DNA of 64,000 nt from Psychrobacter raelei (GCF_022631235.3 NZ_CP093310.2:1488001-1552000), one strand, 5' to 3'. Positions 8,438 through 18,513 are shown, counted from the first letter of the stretch. Notes: a model not told the origin generated them from the sequence alone. Program-made: numbers and translations.

Positions 8438-9703
8438 ATGAGCGCAGCATCCCCTAATTTAGATCAAAACTCGGATAAATTTAACTGGCGTATCTTCGGC
8501 CCTGGCATCTTGCTAGCTACTGGCGCTGTTGGTGGCTCACATCTTATTTCATCGACACAAGCTGGCGCGTTATATGGCTGGCAATTGGCGATTATGATTA
8601 TTCTCGCCAACTTTTTTAAATACCCCTTTTTTAAATTCAGCACCGATTATGTGTATGACACAGGGGAGTCACTAATTGCCGGTTACGCCAAAAAATCGCG
8701 GGTATATCTTTGGTTATATACCTTGCTTTTGTTAGCGTCAGCGCTTATTAGCGTGGGTGCTGTGGCCTTGTTAACCACGGTTATTTTGGGCTTTATGTTG
8801 CCCTCAAGCATCAGTCCCTCGATGACGGTACTGTCATTTATCGTTATGGGCGTCTCTTGGCTGTTTTTGGTGTTGGGCCACTACAAGCTGCTCGATAAGT
8901 TCAATAAGTGGATTATGGCCGCTTTAATTGTCTCAACCATTGCTGCTGTTATGATTGCAGCGGGTAAGCCGACGGTTATGGCACCAGGTTTCATAGCCGC
9001 TTCGCCTTGGAATATGGCTTCGCTGGGCTTTATCGTGGCCTTAATGGGTTGGATGCCAGCACCGCTTGAATTTGCGGCCATGACCTCGATGTGGACCAAA
9101 GAAAAGGTAAAAGCCGATCACACTACCCACCGCCAAGGTTTAATTGACTTCAATGCCGGCTACATCTCAAGTGCCATTTTGGCGCTGTTTTTCTTAGCGC
9201 TTGGGGTCTTTGTACAATATGGCACAGGGACCGAGATTCAAACCCAAGGCGGCGCTTACATTACTCAATTAATGAATATGTACACCGCCACCATTGGCGA
9301 TTGGTCCAAGTTATTGGTGGCGTTTGTGGCCTTTATGGTAATGTTTGGCACCACCATTGCCTGTGCCGATGGTTATGGCCGCTCTATTGCTGAAGGGATG
9401 CGTTTGATTAATAACAATCCAAACGAGGCCTCGCAAACCCAGATTTTTTGGTGGACCACCTTTTCAGCCTTAGGCGGCTTTGTTCTTATCACCTTTTTCA
9501 AAGGTCAGCTTGATATCATGCTTAAGTTTGCGATGATTTCAGCCTTTGTGTTAGCCCCTGTGTATGGCTGGCTCAACTATTCATTGATTAAAAGTCAGCA
9601 ACGACTGTCACCGCTTATGACCTTTTATAGTATCTCAGGCCTTATCTTTTTAGCGGGTATCGCTTTATTGTTTATGGCACAGCTGACAGGGATTCTTGCC
9701 TAG
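8438..9703 (+). CDS. NRAMP-family carrier with non-canonical metal site (copy 1)
   Basis: A 421-residue inner membrane protein with about eleven transmembrane segments and NRAMP-type architecture (GPGILL at 21-26, QAGALYGW, DFNAGYISS). Classical NRAMP metal transporters have DPGN in helix 1 and MPH in helix 6. Here the matching stretches read GAVGGSHL (about 29-36) and GWMPAPLEF (about 204-212), so the Asp, Asn and His ligands are missing while the Met is kept. Substrate is therefore unknown; NRAMP-related carriers with altered sites are known to move Mg2+, Al3+ or other solutes. The gene is followed by a close paralogue 110 bases downstream on the same strand. Confidence 0.8.
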   Translation: MSAASPNLDQNSDKFNWRIFGPGILLATGAVGGSHLISSTQAGALYGWQLAIMIILANFFKYPFFKFSTDYVYDTGESLIAGYAKKSRVYLWLYTLLLLASALISVGAVALLTTVILGFMLPSSISPSMTVLSFIVMGVSWLFLVLGHYKLLDKFNKWIMAALIVSTIAAVMIAAGKPTVMAPGFIAASPWNMASLGFIVALMGWMPAPLEFAAMTSMWTKEKVKADHTTHRQGLIDFNAGYISSAILALFFLALGVFVQYGTGTEIQTQGGAYITQLMNMYTATIGDWSKLLVAFVAFMVMFGTTIACADGYGRSIAEGMRLINNNPNEASQTQIFWWTTFSALGGFVLITFFKGQLDIMLKFAMISAFVLAPVYGWLNYSLIKSQQRLSPLMTFYSISGLIFLAGIALLFMAQLTGILA

Positions 9704-9813
9704 CGCTTTGCTAGTAAAAACTTAAATGAATTTAAAAAACACACCTACTGCACCTATGAGTAATCTTATAAACCAAGCCCTTTAAAATAAGCACAAATTA
9801 AGGTTAACCTGCT

Positions 9814-11073
9814 ATGAGCACATCTTCGACTCACGCCTCGCCCAAAGACAAAGGCATTAATTGGCAAGCTTTTGGTCCCGGTATCTTACTGGCCTCAGCA
9901 GCCATTGGGGGCTCACATCTTATCTCATCGACACAAGCTGGCGCGTTATATGGTTGGCAATTGGCGATTATGATTATCCTCGCCAACTTTTTTAAATATC
10001 CCTTTTTTAAATTTGGTACCGACTATGTTTATGAAACCGGAGAGTCGTTGGTTGCCGGATATGCCAAAAAATCACGCCTATATCTGTGGGCATTTTTTAT
10101 CTTATCTTTAGCAGCTTCGATCATTAGCACCGGTGCAGTGGCGCTATTGGCGGCAGTTATTCTAGGGTTTATGTTGCCTGAAAGCTGGGGGCTATCTAAT
10201 GGTGTTTTGTCGATTATCGTCATGGGCGTGTCTTGGCTATTTTTGATTCTTGGTCACTACAAGATGCTTGATAAGCTTACCAAATGGATTATGGTGGCGC
10301 TGACTGTAACCACGTTAGCTGCGGTGATTATTGCGGCAGGCAAGCCTACCATTATGGCACCAGATTTTGTGGCCGCCTCACCTTGGAATTTGGCCACCTT
10401 GGGCTTTATTGTGGCCTTAATGGGCTGGATGCCGGCACCACTTGAGTTCTCAGCGATTAATTCTATGTGGATTTCGGCCAAAGTAAAATCGGACCACACC
10501 ACACACCGTCAGGGCTTAATTGACTTTAATGTCGGTTTTATCGCCACCTCTTTATTGGCACTGGTATTTTTGGCATTGGGTGTGTTTGTACAGTATGGCT
10601 CAGGCGTTGAAATCCAGACCCAAGGCGGTGCTTATGTGGGGCAGCTGATTAGTATGTACACGGCCACCATTGGTGAGTGGTCACGTCTATTGGTAGCTTT
10701 TGTGGCCTTTATGGTGATGTTTGGTACCACCATTACCTGTGCTGATGGTTATGGCCGTATCAATGCCGAAAGTTTACGTTTAATCAAAGACGATGCCAAT
10801 ATTTCACAACAGCAAATCATCCTGTGGACCACCTACTGTATTGTGGGCGGCTATATTATTATCACCTTCTTTACCGGGCAGCTGGGCGCTATGCTAAAGT
10901 TTGCTATGATTACAGCTTTTGTTTCAGCCCCAATTTTTGGTTGGTTAAATTACTCACTAGCCAAAGATCAGCAGAACCTATCAGCTGGCATGAAGCTGTA
11001 CAGTATTGCCGGCTTGATCTTCTTAGGCGGTATTGCTTTGTTGTTTATGGCGCAATTATTTGGCCTAATCTAA
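9814..11073 (+). CDS. NRAMP-family carrier with non-canonical metal site (copy 2)
   Basis: A 419-residue paralogue of the preceding protein, collinear over its whole length, with the same replacements (AAIGGSHL at about 29-36 and GWMPAPLEF in helix 6). A DNA stretch of about 100 bases in helices 1-2 differs from copy 1 at only a few positions (compare 8534-8640 with 9909-10015), pointing to recent duplication or gene conversion. The proteins differ more in the loops and C-terminal helices, for example FAAMTSMWTKEKVKAD against FSAINSMWISAKVKSD. The two could form a hetero-oligomer or differ in substrate affinity. A strong terminator ends the pair. Confidence 0.8.
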   Translation: MSTSSTHASPKDKGINWQAFGPGILLASAAIGGSHLISSTQAGALYGWQLAIMIILANFFKYPFFKFGTDYVYETGESLVAGYAKKSRLYLWAFFILSLAASIISTGAVALLAAVILGFMLPESWGLSNGVLSIIVMGVSWLFLILGHYKMLDKLTKWIMVALTVTTLAAVIIAAGKPTIMAPDFVAASPWNLATLGFIVALMGWMPAPLEFSAINSMWISAKVKSDHTTHRQGLIDFNVGFIATSLLALVFLALGVFVQYGSGVEIQTQGGAYVGQLISMYTATIGEWSRLLVAFVAFMVMFGTTITCADGYGRINAESLRLIKDDANISQQQIILWTTYCIVGGYIIITFFTGQLGAMLKFAMITAFVSAPIFGWLNYSLAKDQQNLSAGMKLYSIAGLIFLGGIALLFMAQLFGLI

Positions 11074-11101
11074 AAAAACTTCTCTGTTTAGCCTCTTTAA
11101 A

Positions 11102-11133
11102 AGACCTTACAATAGCCGTAAGGTCTTTTTTTA
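11102..11133 (+). terminator. Intrinsic terminator after the NRAMP-like pair
   Basis: The 9-bp stem AGACCTTAC/GTAAGGTCT with a 7-base loop is followed by a run of seven or more T residues. Confidence 0.9.
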
Positions 11134-11183
11134 TATCCCCTCATATTTAGCTGGCTTAAGCGCAGGGTTGGATTAGGGTTAGA

Positions 11184-11197
11184 ATTGTAATTACAAT
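11184..11197. promoter_or_regulatory. 14-bp palindrome upstream of the lipoprotein gene
   Basis: ATTGTAATTACAAT is a perfect palindrome about 110 bases before the lipoprotein start. It may be a regulator half-pair site. No promoter elements are certain around it. Confidence 0.3.
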
Positions 11198-11304
11198 CCA
11201 AAGGTTTCGTTGTATGCTATCTTAATAGCGACAATACGCCTTTTTTGGCACGTTTTTTGGTGATTTTCTTTTGGCCCCTTAGATAGATAACTGGAGTAAG
11301 TGCC

Positions 11305-12000
11305 ATGACCTTAAATCCCGTACGTCCTTTTGTGAGCGCAGTTGTGCTGGCCACCCTCACTGCTTTGGCAGGCTGTGATACGCGCACCCAAAACCCAATG
11401 ATGCAGACCATTCCTACCGATGCCGAGAAGTGGCAAGATAAATTGGGTGACACCTTAGAGCAGCTTTCAGAAGAAGATCGCCAGCTTCTAAGCCGTTATA
11501 TGCTACGGATGCGTTTAAGTGACGCTTATGAAAAAGGCGCTGTCCCTAGAATTACCATTGGCCGGGCATTAGAGCAGCAGCGAAAGTACGAAGCACTGCA
11601 TCCGGATAATCCCACAGGTAAAAAAAGCCCAGTAACCACAGCTGTGCAGCCTGATAACTATCCGATAACCCTACTGCCGGCCAAAACCAGTGAAAACGAC
11701 AGTTTGAATAATGTTAAATTGTCTTTTGTGCTGTCAAATGAAGGGCAAACAGCTGTAAAAAGCTTTAAAGGTACCTTAATGCTGCGTTATCCGGCATTCG
11801 AAAAACCCAAGCCGGTGGTCATTCCTTTTACCCTATTTGATCCGCCCATGTCGCCCAAACAGTCTCGGAAAATGGAGGCGGATGTGAGCATAACTGACAT
11901 CAATGTGATGAAAGCCATTCAAAATCCACAAAATATTGAAATTGAGATAACCAAGGGCGCTATGGTATTAGAAGATGGTCGCGAGATTGTGTTTAAGTAA
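11305..12000 (+). CDS. Uncharacterised outer-envelope lipoprotein
   Basis: A 231-residue protein with a signal peptide and lipobox LAGC (Cys at 24), so it is probably lipid-anchored. Residues 40-90 are helical and acidic (WQDKLGDTLEQLSEEDRQLL, then SRYMLRMRLSDAYEKG). The C-terminal half (about 125-230) looks beta-rich, with a folded domain around VKLSFVLSNEGQTAVKSF and PPMSPKQSRKMEADVSITD, like an immunoglobulin-like or FxLYD-type domain. I do not recognise the family. It stands alone between the NRAMP pair and a LysR gene; RBS GGAGTAAGTGCC precedes the ATG. Confidence 0.75.
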   Translation: MTLNPVRPFVSAVVLATLTALAGCDTRTQNPMMQTIPTDAEKWQDKLGDTLEQLSEEDRQLLSRYMLRMRLSDAYEKGAVPRITIGRALEQQRKYEALHPDNPTGKKSPVTTAVQPDNYPITLLPAKTSENDSLNNVKLSFVLSNEGQTAVKSFKGTLMLRYPAFEKPKPVVIPFTLFDPPMSPKQSRKMEADVSITDINVMKAIQNPQNIEIEITKGAMVLEDGREIVFK

Positions 12001-12046
12001 GCACTATTTGGTGCAATGTATGTGTTCTAACGTATGGTGAGAAGTG

Positions 12047-13009
12047 ATGCAGTTAAAAAGATTGACCGCCTTTCATAGCGTAGCACGCTTAAAAAGCTTT
12101 AGTGAGGCAGTATCACAAACCCAGCTGTCACAGCCGACTTTAAGCCGCTTAATCAAGCAGTTAGAGGATGATCTGGGCGTTATCCTCATTGACCGCTATC
12201 ATCGTCCGTTACAGCTGACTGAGGCGGGCAGATTTTTTTATGAAAAAATTGATATCATCTTAAAAGAGCTCGATAGCACCATCAGTCTGACCCAAAAAAT
12301 CGCGCATCCGCCAGATACCCTAAACATTGGCTTTGTGCCCTCAGTGCTTTATGGCTTATTACCGACGGTTATTTCAAGGTTAAAGCAGCGCTTGCCGAAT
12401 TTGGAGGTGCATTTAAAAGACATCAGTTCCTTCAAACAGATCGGTGCGCTCAAGGCCGGCGAGATTGACGTGGGTTTTGGCCGATTTGCCCATAACGATG
12501 AGCATATTTATCAGCTGTTACTGCGTCATGAACGCTACGTCGCCGCCCTTCCCAATACTCATGAACTGGCTGGCAGCCATGATATTCACTTATCACAGCT
12601 GCAAAATAGCCGAGTTATCTTATACCACCAAACCCACCTTCCTGTCCCTCAACTTGCCAGCGCTTCAACAACTGAGGCTCAAAACACAGACCCTAGTCTT
12701 ATTAGCGAGCCGCTGCTGCATCTGTTTGCCAAGCGCTCAGCCTTACCGCATCACACCACCTCGGTTAGTGACATTCAGTTGGCATTAGGCTTGGTAGCCG
12801 CCGGTGAAGGCATAACGTTAGTGCCTGATAGCCTAAAATCAGTACGCTCTGAGCAAATCAGTTACCGCACCTTAATTCATGAAGATGCCACCTCACCGAT
12901 TTACATCTGTAGCCTGACCACCCCCACGCACCCAGCCTTTACTACCTTACTTGAGGTGATTTATGCCATTTATGAAGAGCGTGGTATCACCTATCGCCGA
13001 GTGATCTAA
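12047..13009 (+). CDS. LysR family regulator, likely of the prp genes
   Basis: A 320-residue LysR-type regulator. The winged helix-turn-helix is at about 1-60 (LKRLTAFHSVARLKSFSEAV, then SQTQLSQPTLSRLIKQLEDD). A two-lobed periplasmic-binding-protein-like effector domain follows from about 90 (LNIGFVPSVLYGLLP). GTG at 12044 is an alternative start; ATG at 12047 has the better GGTGAG spacing. It lies directly upstream of prpB in the same orientation, with a 288-base gap. By position I infer that it controls the methylcitrate genes in response to a cycle intermediate. This differs from the sigma-54 PrpR of enteric bacteria and the GntR type known in other species. Confidence 0.85.
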   Translation: MQLKRLTAFHSVARLKSFSEAVSQTQLSQPTLSRLIKQLEDDLGVILIDRYHRPLQLTEAGRFFYEKIDIILKELDSTISLTQKIAHPPDTLNIGFVPSVLYGLLPTVISRLKQRLPNLEVHLKDISSFKQIGALKAGEIDVGFGRFAHNDEHIYQLLLRHERYVAALPNTHELAGSHDIHLSQLQNSRVILYHQTHLPVPQLASASTTEAQNTDPSLISEPLLHLFAKRSALPHHTTSVSDIQLALGLVAAGEGITLVPDSLKSVRSEQISYRTLIHEDATSPIYICSLTTPTHPAFTTLLEVIYAIYEERGITYRRVI

Positions 13010-13297
13010 TTCCTTATCAGCTGAATTTTCCACACAAATTGTAATTTTTTGTAAAAAATCATCTGGTTTTTGATTGCTCTATTTTGCATATTTTAAATAC
13101 GGCTTAAGATAAATCATCAAAATTTAAATAACCATACTCATTTTATGAATAGTTTTAGTAAAAACACATCTAATATTTAGTATTTGTAATCAATATCGCT
13201 TTATACCCTTCTTCCTTATTGGCCAATTTAGGGCTATTCTTATTGAAAATACAATCTGCATAAAAACTCCCTCCCCCTTCTATTCAAAGGACTGATT

Positions 13298-14191
13298 ATG
13301 AGCACTTATTCTGCCGGCAAGCGCTTTCGCGAAGCCCTCTTAGCACAAAAATCAAATAACCAACCGCTACAAATCGTCGGCACCATCAATGCCTATACGG
13401 CCATGATGGCGACCCAAGTCGGTCATAAAGCCATTTACTTATCAGGTGGCGGCGTGGCAAATGCCTCATACGGCCTACCAGATTTGGGTATGACCAGCCT
13501 TGATAACGTATTAGAGGATGCCAGCCGTATTACCAATGCGGTAGATACGCCACTATTGGTCGATATCGATACCGGTTGGGGCGGCGCATTTAATATCTCT
13601 CAAACCATCAAAAAGATGGAAAAAGCAGGTGTTGCTGCCGTGCATATTGAAGACCAAGTGGCACAAAAGCGCTGTGGTCACCGCCCAAACAAAGAAATCG
13701 TTTCAACCGCCGAAATGGTTGACCGTCTTAAAGCGGCGCTTGATGCCAAAGTCGATCCAGACTTTGTGGTGATGGCACGTACCGATGCCTTATCGGTCGA
13801 AGGCTTAGAAGCAGCTGTTGAACGTGCTGTGGCTTTTGAAGAAGCTGGCGCCGATATGATTTTCGCTGAAGCGCTAACCGATATCGAGATGTATCGTAAA
13901 TTCACCGATGTATTAAACATTCCGGTACTCGCCAACATGACTGAGTTTGGCCAGACTGACTTATACACCACAGAGCAGCTATTTAACGTTGGTGTGGACA
14001 TGGTGTTATACCCACTATCTGCCTTTCGTGCGATGAACAAAGCAGCGCTAAACGTGTATCAGCATCTATTAAATGATGGTACTCAAGAAGCTGTGGTCGA
14101 TACCATGCAGACGCGTATGGAGCTATATGACTTCTTAAATTATCACCAGTTTGAACAAAAGCTAGATGAGCTATTTGCTCAAAAGAAGTAA
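13298..14191 (+). CDS. prpB: 2-methylisocitrate lyase
   Basis: A 297-residue member of the isocitrate lyase/PEP mutase family. It splits 2-methylisocitrate into pyruvate and succinate, the last step of the methylcitrate cycle. The catalytic loop KRCGH is at 124-128, with the Mg-binding Asp residues in [11 protein letters not shown] (about 86-96) and IEDQ. Length matches PrpB (about 295) rather than the larger AceA. AAAGGA lies at a good distance before the ATG. It is first in the order prpB-prpC-acnD-prpF. The 288-base upstream gap is very AT-rich and probably holds the promoter and LysR site. Confidence 0.95.
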   Translation: MSTYSAGKRFREALLAQKSNNQPLQIVGTINAYTAMMATQVGHKAIYLSGGGVANASYGLPDLGMTSLDNVLEDASRITNAVDTPLLVDIDTGWGGAFNISQTIKKMEKAGVAAVHIEDQVAQKRCGHRPNKEIVSTAEMVDRLKAALDAKVDPDFVVMARTDALSVEGLEAAVERAVAFEEAGADMIFAEALTDIEMYRKFTDVLNIPVLANMTEFGQTDLYTTEQLFNVGVDMVLYPLSAFRAMNKAALNVYQHLLNDGTQEAVVDTMQTRMELYDFLNYHQFEQKLDELFAQKK

Positions 14192-14299
14192 ACATCTTAA
14201 ATGTGAAAAGTTTTAAGAAGGTATTTTCGAGTAAACCAAATATTTTAATTTAATAATAGCTTGAAGGTTTGTAGCGTCACAAGGCGGTTGACTGCAGAT

Positions 14300-14314
14300 T
14301 GTACAAATCGTACA
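14300..14314. promoter_or_regulatory. TGTAC-N5-GTACA dyad before prpC
   Basis: A 15-base dyad with 5-bp arms lies 75 bases upstream of prpC. An outer inverted pair AGCGTCAC (14273-14280) and GTGACGCT (14333-14340) encloses it. The arrangement could form a leader hairpin or be a binding site that uncouples prpC from prpB. Confidence 0.35.
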
Positions 14315-14388
14315 TCTAAGGAAACCAACACAGTGACGCTGCAAAATGCAAACTATTTCAGCCACCAAACAAAAAAAGGATTTTTACT

Positions 14389-15519
14389 ATGGCAGCAGGT
14401 AAACAATTATCAGGCGCAGGCTTACGTGGTCAAGTAGCAGGTAAAACGGCATTATCAACCGTCGGCAAATCAGGTTCAGGCTTAACTTACCGTGGTTATG
14501 ATGTCAAAGATTTAGCCGAAAATTGCATCTTTGAAGAGGTCGCGTATTTATTGTTATACGGTGAGCTACCCACCCAAGCCCAGCTCGATGACTACAAAGC
14601 AACGCTAAAACAGCTTCGTGATTTACCGCAACCGCTAAAAGACGTACTAGAGCGTATTCCACAAGACGCGCATCCAATGGACGTGCTACGTACTGGTTGT
14701 TCAATGCTAGGCAACTTAGAGCCAGAAGACAGCTTTGATGAGCAGCTGGACAAAACCAACCGTATGTTGTCCGCTTTCCCAGCGATTATTAACTACTGGT
14801 ACCGCTTTAGCCATGAAGGCGTGAAGATTGACTGCGTGACCGATGCCGAAACCATTGGTGGTCATTTCTTACAGCTATTAAAAGGTGACAAGCCAAGTGA
14901 ACTACACGAGCGAGTGATGAATGTGTCACTTATCTTGTACGCTGAGCACGAGTTTAACGCCTCTACGTTTACTGCGCGTGTGTGTGCATCTACCTTGTCA
15001 GACATCTTCTCTTGTATCACGGGTGCCATCGGCTCATTACGTGGCCCGTTACACGGCGGCGCCAATGAAGCGGCGATGGAGCTTATCGAAGGCTTTGACT
15101 CGCCAGAAGATGCAGAAGCCGGCTTGCTGCGTATGCTAGATAATAAAGACAAAATTATGGGCTTTGGTCACGCCATTTATAGCGAATCAGATCCACGTAA
15201 CGTGATTATTAAGCAGTGGGCTGAAAAACTAGCCGCCGATGTGGGCGATGAGGTGTTATACCCAGTATCAGTGCGCTGTGAAGAGGTGATGTGGCGTGAG
15301 AAAAAACTGTTCTGTAACGCTGATTTCTTCCATGCCTCTACCTATAACTTTATGGGCATTCCAACCAAGCTATTCACGCCAATTTTCGTTTGCTCTCGCC
15401 TAACCGGCTGGGCCGCTCACGTATTTGAGCAGCGTGCTGACAACCGTATCATCCGCCCAAGCGCCGAATATGTGGGCGAAGCGCCACGTGAGGTAACGCC
15501 TATCGCTGAGCGCGGTTAG
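14389..15519 (+). CDS. prpC: 2-methylcitrate synthase
   Basis: A 376-residue enzyme of the citrate synthase fold that condenses propionyl-CoA with oxaloacetate to 2-methylcitrate, removing toxic propionyl-CoA. The catalytic triad is visible: His 222 in LHGGANEAAM, His 261 in MGFGHAIY and Asp 312 in NADFFHAS. The length is that of the short PrpC/archaeal-type synthases (370-390), not of the longer allosteric GltA. AAAAAGGA precedes the ATG. It sits between prpB and acnD, which settles the assignment over plain citrate synthase. Confidence 0.95.
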   Translation: MAAGKQLSGAGLRGQVAGKTALSTVGKSGSGLTYRGYDVKDLAENCIFEEVAYLLLYGELPTQAQLDDYKATLKQLRDLPQPLKDVLERIPQDAHPMDVLRTGCSMLGNLEPEDSFDEQLDKTNRMLSAFPAIINYWYRFSHEGVKIDCVTDAETIGGHFLQLLKGDKPSELHERVMNVSLILYAEHEFNASTFTARVCASTLSDIFSCITGAIGSLRGPLHGGANEAAMELIEGFDSPEDAEAGLLRMLDNKDKIMGFGHAIYSESDPRNVIIKQWAEKLAADVGDEVLYPVSVRCEEVMWREKKLFCNADFFHASTYNFMGIPTKLFTPIFVCSRLTGWAAHVFEQRADNRIIRPSAEYVGEAPREVTPIAERG

Positions 15520-15546
15520 TTTATAAAGTAGAGTCAGATTGTTTAG

Positions 15547-15576
15547 GGCTCTATCTTTTTTATTGAAGATAGGGCC
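15547..15576 (+). terminator. Hairpin after prpC
   Basis: GGCTCTATCTT pairs with AAGATAGGGCC (one G-U pair) around an 8-base loop, followed by a loose T-rich stretch. It may terminate part of the transcripts before acnD, 203 bases after the prpC stop. Confidence 0.6.
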
Positions 15577-15721
15577 TTATTTGTTAGATGATTATTTTGT
15601 TAGATGATTGTATTTAATGGCCGTTAGCGCATTAATATTTTATTGATTTCAAAATTTAGCGATTTTAGCAATTAGGGCTACTTACTGCTAAGTGTTAAAT
15701 TTAATTTAAGGACAGCCAGTC

Positions 15722-18433
15722 ATGTCAAATCAGAGTATTGAAACAAACCAGCCAGAGCTGACCCACAAACATCCCCAGCCGATGAATACAGAATTTAAAA
15801 AACCACTACCTTTGCCAAACGGTGAGGACAGTGGTCTGTATTATTTTGACGTTGAACAAGCAGTTAATGCAATTGAACCAGGCGCTTATGCCAAGCTGCC
15901 TTTTAGCTCAAAAGTTCTTTGTGAAAACTTAGTACGCCGCTGCCCACCAGAAGATTTGACCGAGGCGCTATCACAGCATATCTACCGCAAACAAGACATT
16001 GATTTTCCTTGGTATCCGGCGCGTGTGGTGTGTCATGACATCTTGGGCCAAACCGCCTTTGTCGACTTAGCTGGCCTTCGTGATGCCATCGCTGCTGAAG
16101 GCGGTGACCCGGCGAAAGTTAACCCCATTGTGCCGACCCAATTGATTGTCGATCACTCATTGGCGGTTGAACACGCCGGCTATGAAGAGAATGCTTTTGA
16201 GAAAAACCGGGCCATTGAAGAGCGCCGCAATGAGGACCGTTTCCATTTTATCAACTGGTGTGAATATGCCTTTGATAACGTTAACGTGGTGCCGCCTGGC
16301 AATGGCATCATGCACCAAATTAACCTTGAGAAAATGTCACCTGTGGTCCAGGTCATTACCGATAAAAACGACGGCACACCTGTGGCCTATCCAGATACCT
16401 TGGTCGGTACTGACAGTCATACGCCCATGGTCGACGCCTTAGGCGTTATCTCCATTGGTGTGGGCGGGCTAGAAGCTGAAAGCGTGATGCTGGGCAATCC
16501 CTCATATATGCGCCTGCCTGATATCATCGGTCTAGAATTAACCGGCAAATTACAACCTGGCATTACCGGTACAGATTTGGTACTGGCTATGACTGAATTT
16601 TTGCGTGATGAAGGTGTGGTCTCCGCCTATGTCGAATGCTTTGGGGACGGGGCTCGTAGCTTATCTGTAGGCGATCGTGCTTCAATATCAAACATGACAC
16701 CTGAATATGGCGCAACCGCCGTTATGTTCTATATTGATGAGCAAACCATTGATTATCTGCGTTTGACCGGCCGTACAGAAAAGCAAATTAACGTCGTTGA
16801 GGCCTATGCTAAGCACACGGGGCTTTGGGCAGATGGCATGCAACAAGCCAAATACGAGCGTGTATTAAGATTTGATTTATCAAAAGTGGTGCGTAATATC
16901 GCAGGCCCCTCTAAGCCGCATGCTCGTGTATCTACCACAGATTTGGTCAACAAAGGCATCGCTCAAGAGCACTATGACCCCACCGCACCCGCAGATGGCT
17001 CAATGCCTGATGGCGCTGTGATTATCGCCGCCATCACCAGCTGCACCAATACCTCAAACCCACGCAATATGGTTGCTGCGGGGATTGTGGCCCGTAATGC
17101 CCTCAAAAAGGGTTTGGTGCGTAAACCTTGGGTCAAATCATCGTTAGCACCGGGCTCAAAAGCCGTAAAACTGTATTTAGAAGAAGCCGACTTATTGCCT
17201 GATTTGCAAGCCCTTGGTTTTGATGTGGTGGCCTTTGCTTGTACGACTTGTAATGGCATGAGCGGTGCGCTTGAACCTGAAATTCAGCAAGAAATCATCG
17301 ACCGCGACTTATTTGCCACGGCAGTGCTCTCAGGTAACCGTAACTTCGATGGCCGTATTCACCCCTACGCCAAGCAAGCATTCTTAGCCTCGCCGCCTCT
17401 GGTTGTCGCCTATGCAATTGCAGGTTCTATTCGCTTTGATATCGAAAAAGACCCACTGGGTCAAGATCAAGATGGCAATGATGTCTATCTAAAAGACATC
17501 TGGTTTGATGATGCGGAAGTTGATGCCATTGTGGCCTCTGCGGTTAAGCCTGAGCAATACAGCAAGGTGTATATCCCCATGTTCGATGAAGGAAAAGTAG
17601 ATGCTGAGCGTCACGATGCTGTCACTGACCCTCAATACAACTGGCGAGAGATGAGCACCTATATTCGCCGTCCGCCTTACTGGGAGGGTAATATGGCTGA
17701 GGCCAACCAGTTAAAAGGTATGCGACCACTGGCAGTATTGGGAGATAACATCACAACTGACCACTTATCACCCTCTAATGCCATTATGCCAGATAGTGCT
17801 GCTGGCGAGTATTTGGACACCATGGGCTTGCCTGCTGAGGACTACAACTCCTATGCCACTCACCGTGGTGATCATTTAACCGCTCAGCGTGCAACTTTTG
17901 CCAACCCAAAACTGTTAAACGAGATGGTTCGTGACGAAAACGGCGAAGTCATTCAAGGCTCTCTGGCCCGTGTTGAGCCAGAAGGCGAGACCATGCGCAT
18001 GTGGGAAGCCATTGAAACGTACATGAAACGCAATCAGCCGCTCATCATCATTGCAGGTGATGGCTATGGTCAAGGCTCTAGCCGTGACTGGGCTGCTAAA
18101 GGGGTTCGTTTAGCTGGGGTTGAGTGTGTGGTCGCTGAAGACTTTGAGCGCATTCACCGTCAAAACTTAGTGGGTATGGGTGCGCTACCGGTTCAGTTTG
18201 AAGCTGGCACGACCCGCAAAACCCTAAACATCGACGGTACAGAAGTGTTTGATATCGAAGGTGAAGTGTCTGCAGGTGGCACAATGACACTCGTGATTCA
18301 CCGCAAAGATGGTAGCGTAGATAAAGCGCCAGTTAAGTGTCGTCTAGATACCGCTGATGAAGTTAAAATGTATCAATCAGGTGGTATGTTACAGCGCTTT
18401 GCTAAAGAGTTCTTGGCAGGCAATGTGGCTTAG
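15722..18433 (+). CDS. acnD: Fe/S-dependent 2-methylisocitrate dehydratase (AcnD type)
   Basis: This 903-residue enzyme is of the aconitase A/AcnD family. With PrpF it converts 2-methylcitrate to 2-methylisocitrate, replacing PrpD. The three [4Fe-4S] cysteines are at about 441 (ITSCTNTS), 507 and 510 (CTTC). The C-terminal swivel domain, with GDGYGQGSSRDWAAKG, carries the substrate-binding Ser/Arg motif. The N-terminus has about 30 extra residues before KPLPLPNGEDSGLYY. Sequence alone does not fully separate AcnD from AcnA; the adjacent prpF, which works only with AcnD-type enzymes, decides it. Confidence 0.92.
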   Translation: MSNQSIETNQPELTHKHPQPMNTEFKKPLPLPNGEDSGLYYFDVEQAVNAIEPGAYAKLPFSSKVLCENLVRRCPPEDLTEALSQHIYRKQDIDFPWYPARVVCHDILGQTAFVDLAGLRDAIAAEGGDPAKVNPIVPTQLIVDHSLAVEHAGYEENAFEKNRAIEERRNEDRFHFINWCEYAFDNVNVVPPGNGIMHQINLEKMSPVVQVITDKNDGTPVAYPDTLVGTDSHTPMVDALGVISIGVGGLEAESVMLGNPSYMRLPDIIGLELTGKLQPGITGTDLVLAMTEFLRDEGVVSAYVECFGDGARSLSVGDRASISNMTPEYGATAVMFYIDEQTIDYLRLTGRTEKQINVVEAYAKHTGLWADGMQQAKYERVLRFDLSKVVRNIAGPSKPHARVSTTDLVNKGIAQEHYDPTAPADGSMPDGAVIIAAITSCTNTSNPRNMVAAGIVARNALKKGLVRKPWVKSSLAPGSKAVKLYLEEADLLPDLQALGFDVVAFACTTCNGMSGALEPEIQQEIIDRDLFATAVLSGNRNFDGRIHPYAKQAFLASPPLVVAYAIAGSIRFDIEKDPLGQDQDGNDVYLKDIWFDDAEVDAIVASAVKPEQYSKVYIPMFDEGKVDAERHDAVTDPQYNWREMSTYIRRPPYWEGNMAEANQLKGMRPLAVLGDNITTDHLSPSNAIMPDSAAGEYLDTMGLPAEDYNSYATHRGDHLTAQRATFANPKLLNEMVRDENGEVIQGSLARVEPEGETMRMWEAIETYMKRNQPLIIIAGDGYGQGSSRDWAAKGVRLAGVECVVAEDFERIHRQNLVGMGALPVQFEAGTTRKTLNIDGTEVFDIEGEVSAGGTMTLVIHRKDGSVDKAPVKCRLDTADEVKMYQSGGMLQRFAKEFLAGNVA

Positions 18434-18472
18434 TTTATTGAAGCTAATTCGCTGATAAATCGCGTCTTAATT

Positions 18473-18513
18473 AAGCGCATAAGCCACCTTTTATTGTGCT
18501 TGTGCGCTTTTTT
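18473..18513 (+). terminator. Terminator-like hairpin between acnD and prpF
   Basis: AAGCGCATAAGC pairs with GCTTGTGCGCTT (one mismatch) and is followed by TTTTTT. Because prpF follows at once in the same direction, it may act as an attenuator lowering prpF expression rather than as a full stop. Confidence 0.65.

Noticed and set aside
15722..18433. Housekeeping aconitase AcnA
   Set aside because: Placement between prpC and prpF favours AcnD, although sequence alone would not exclude AcnA.
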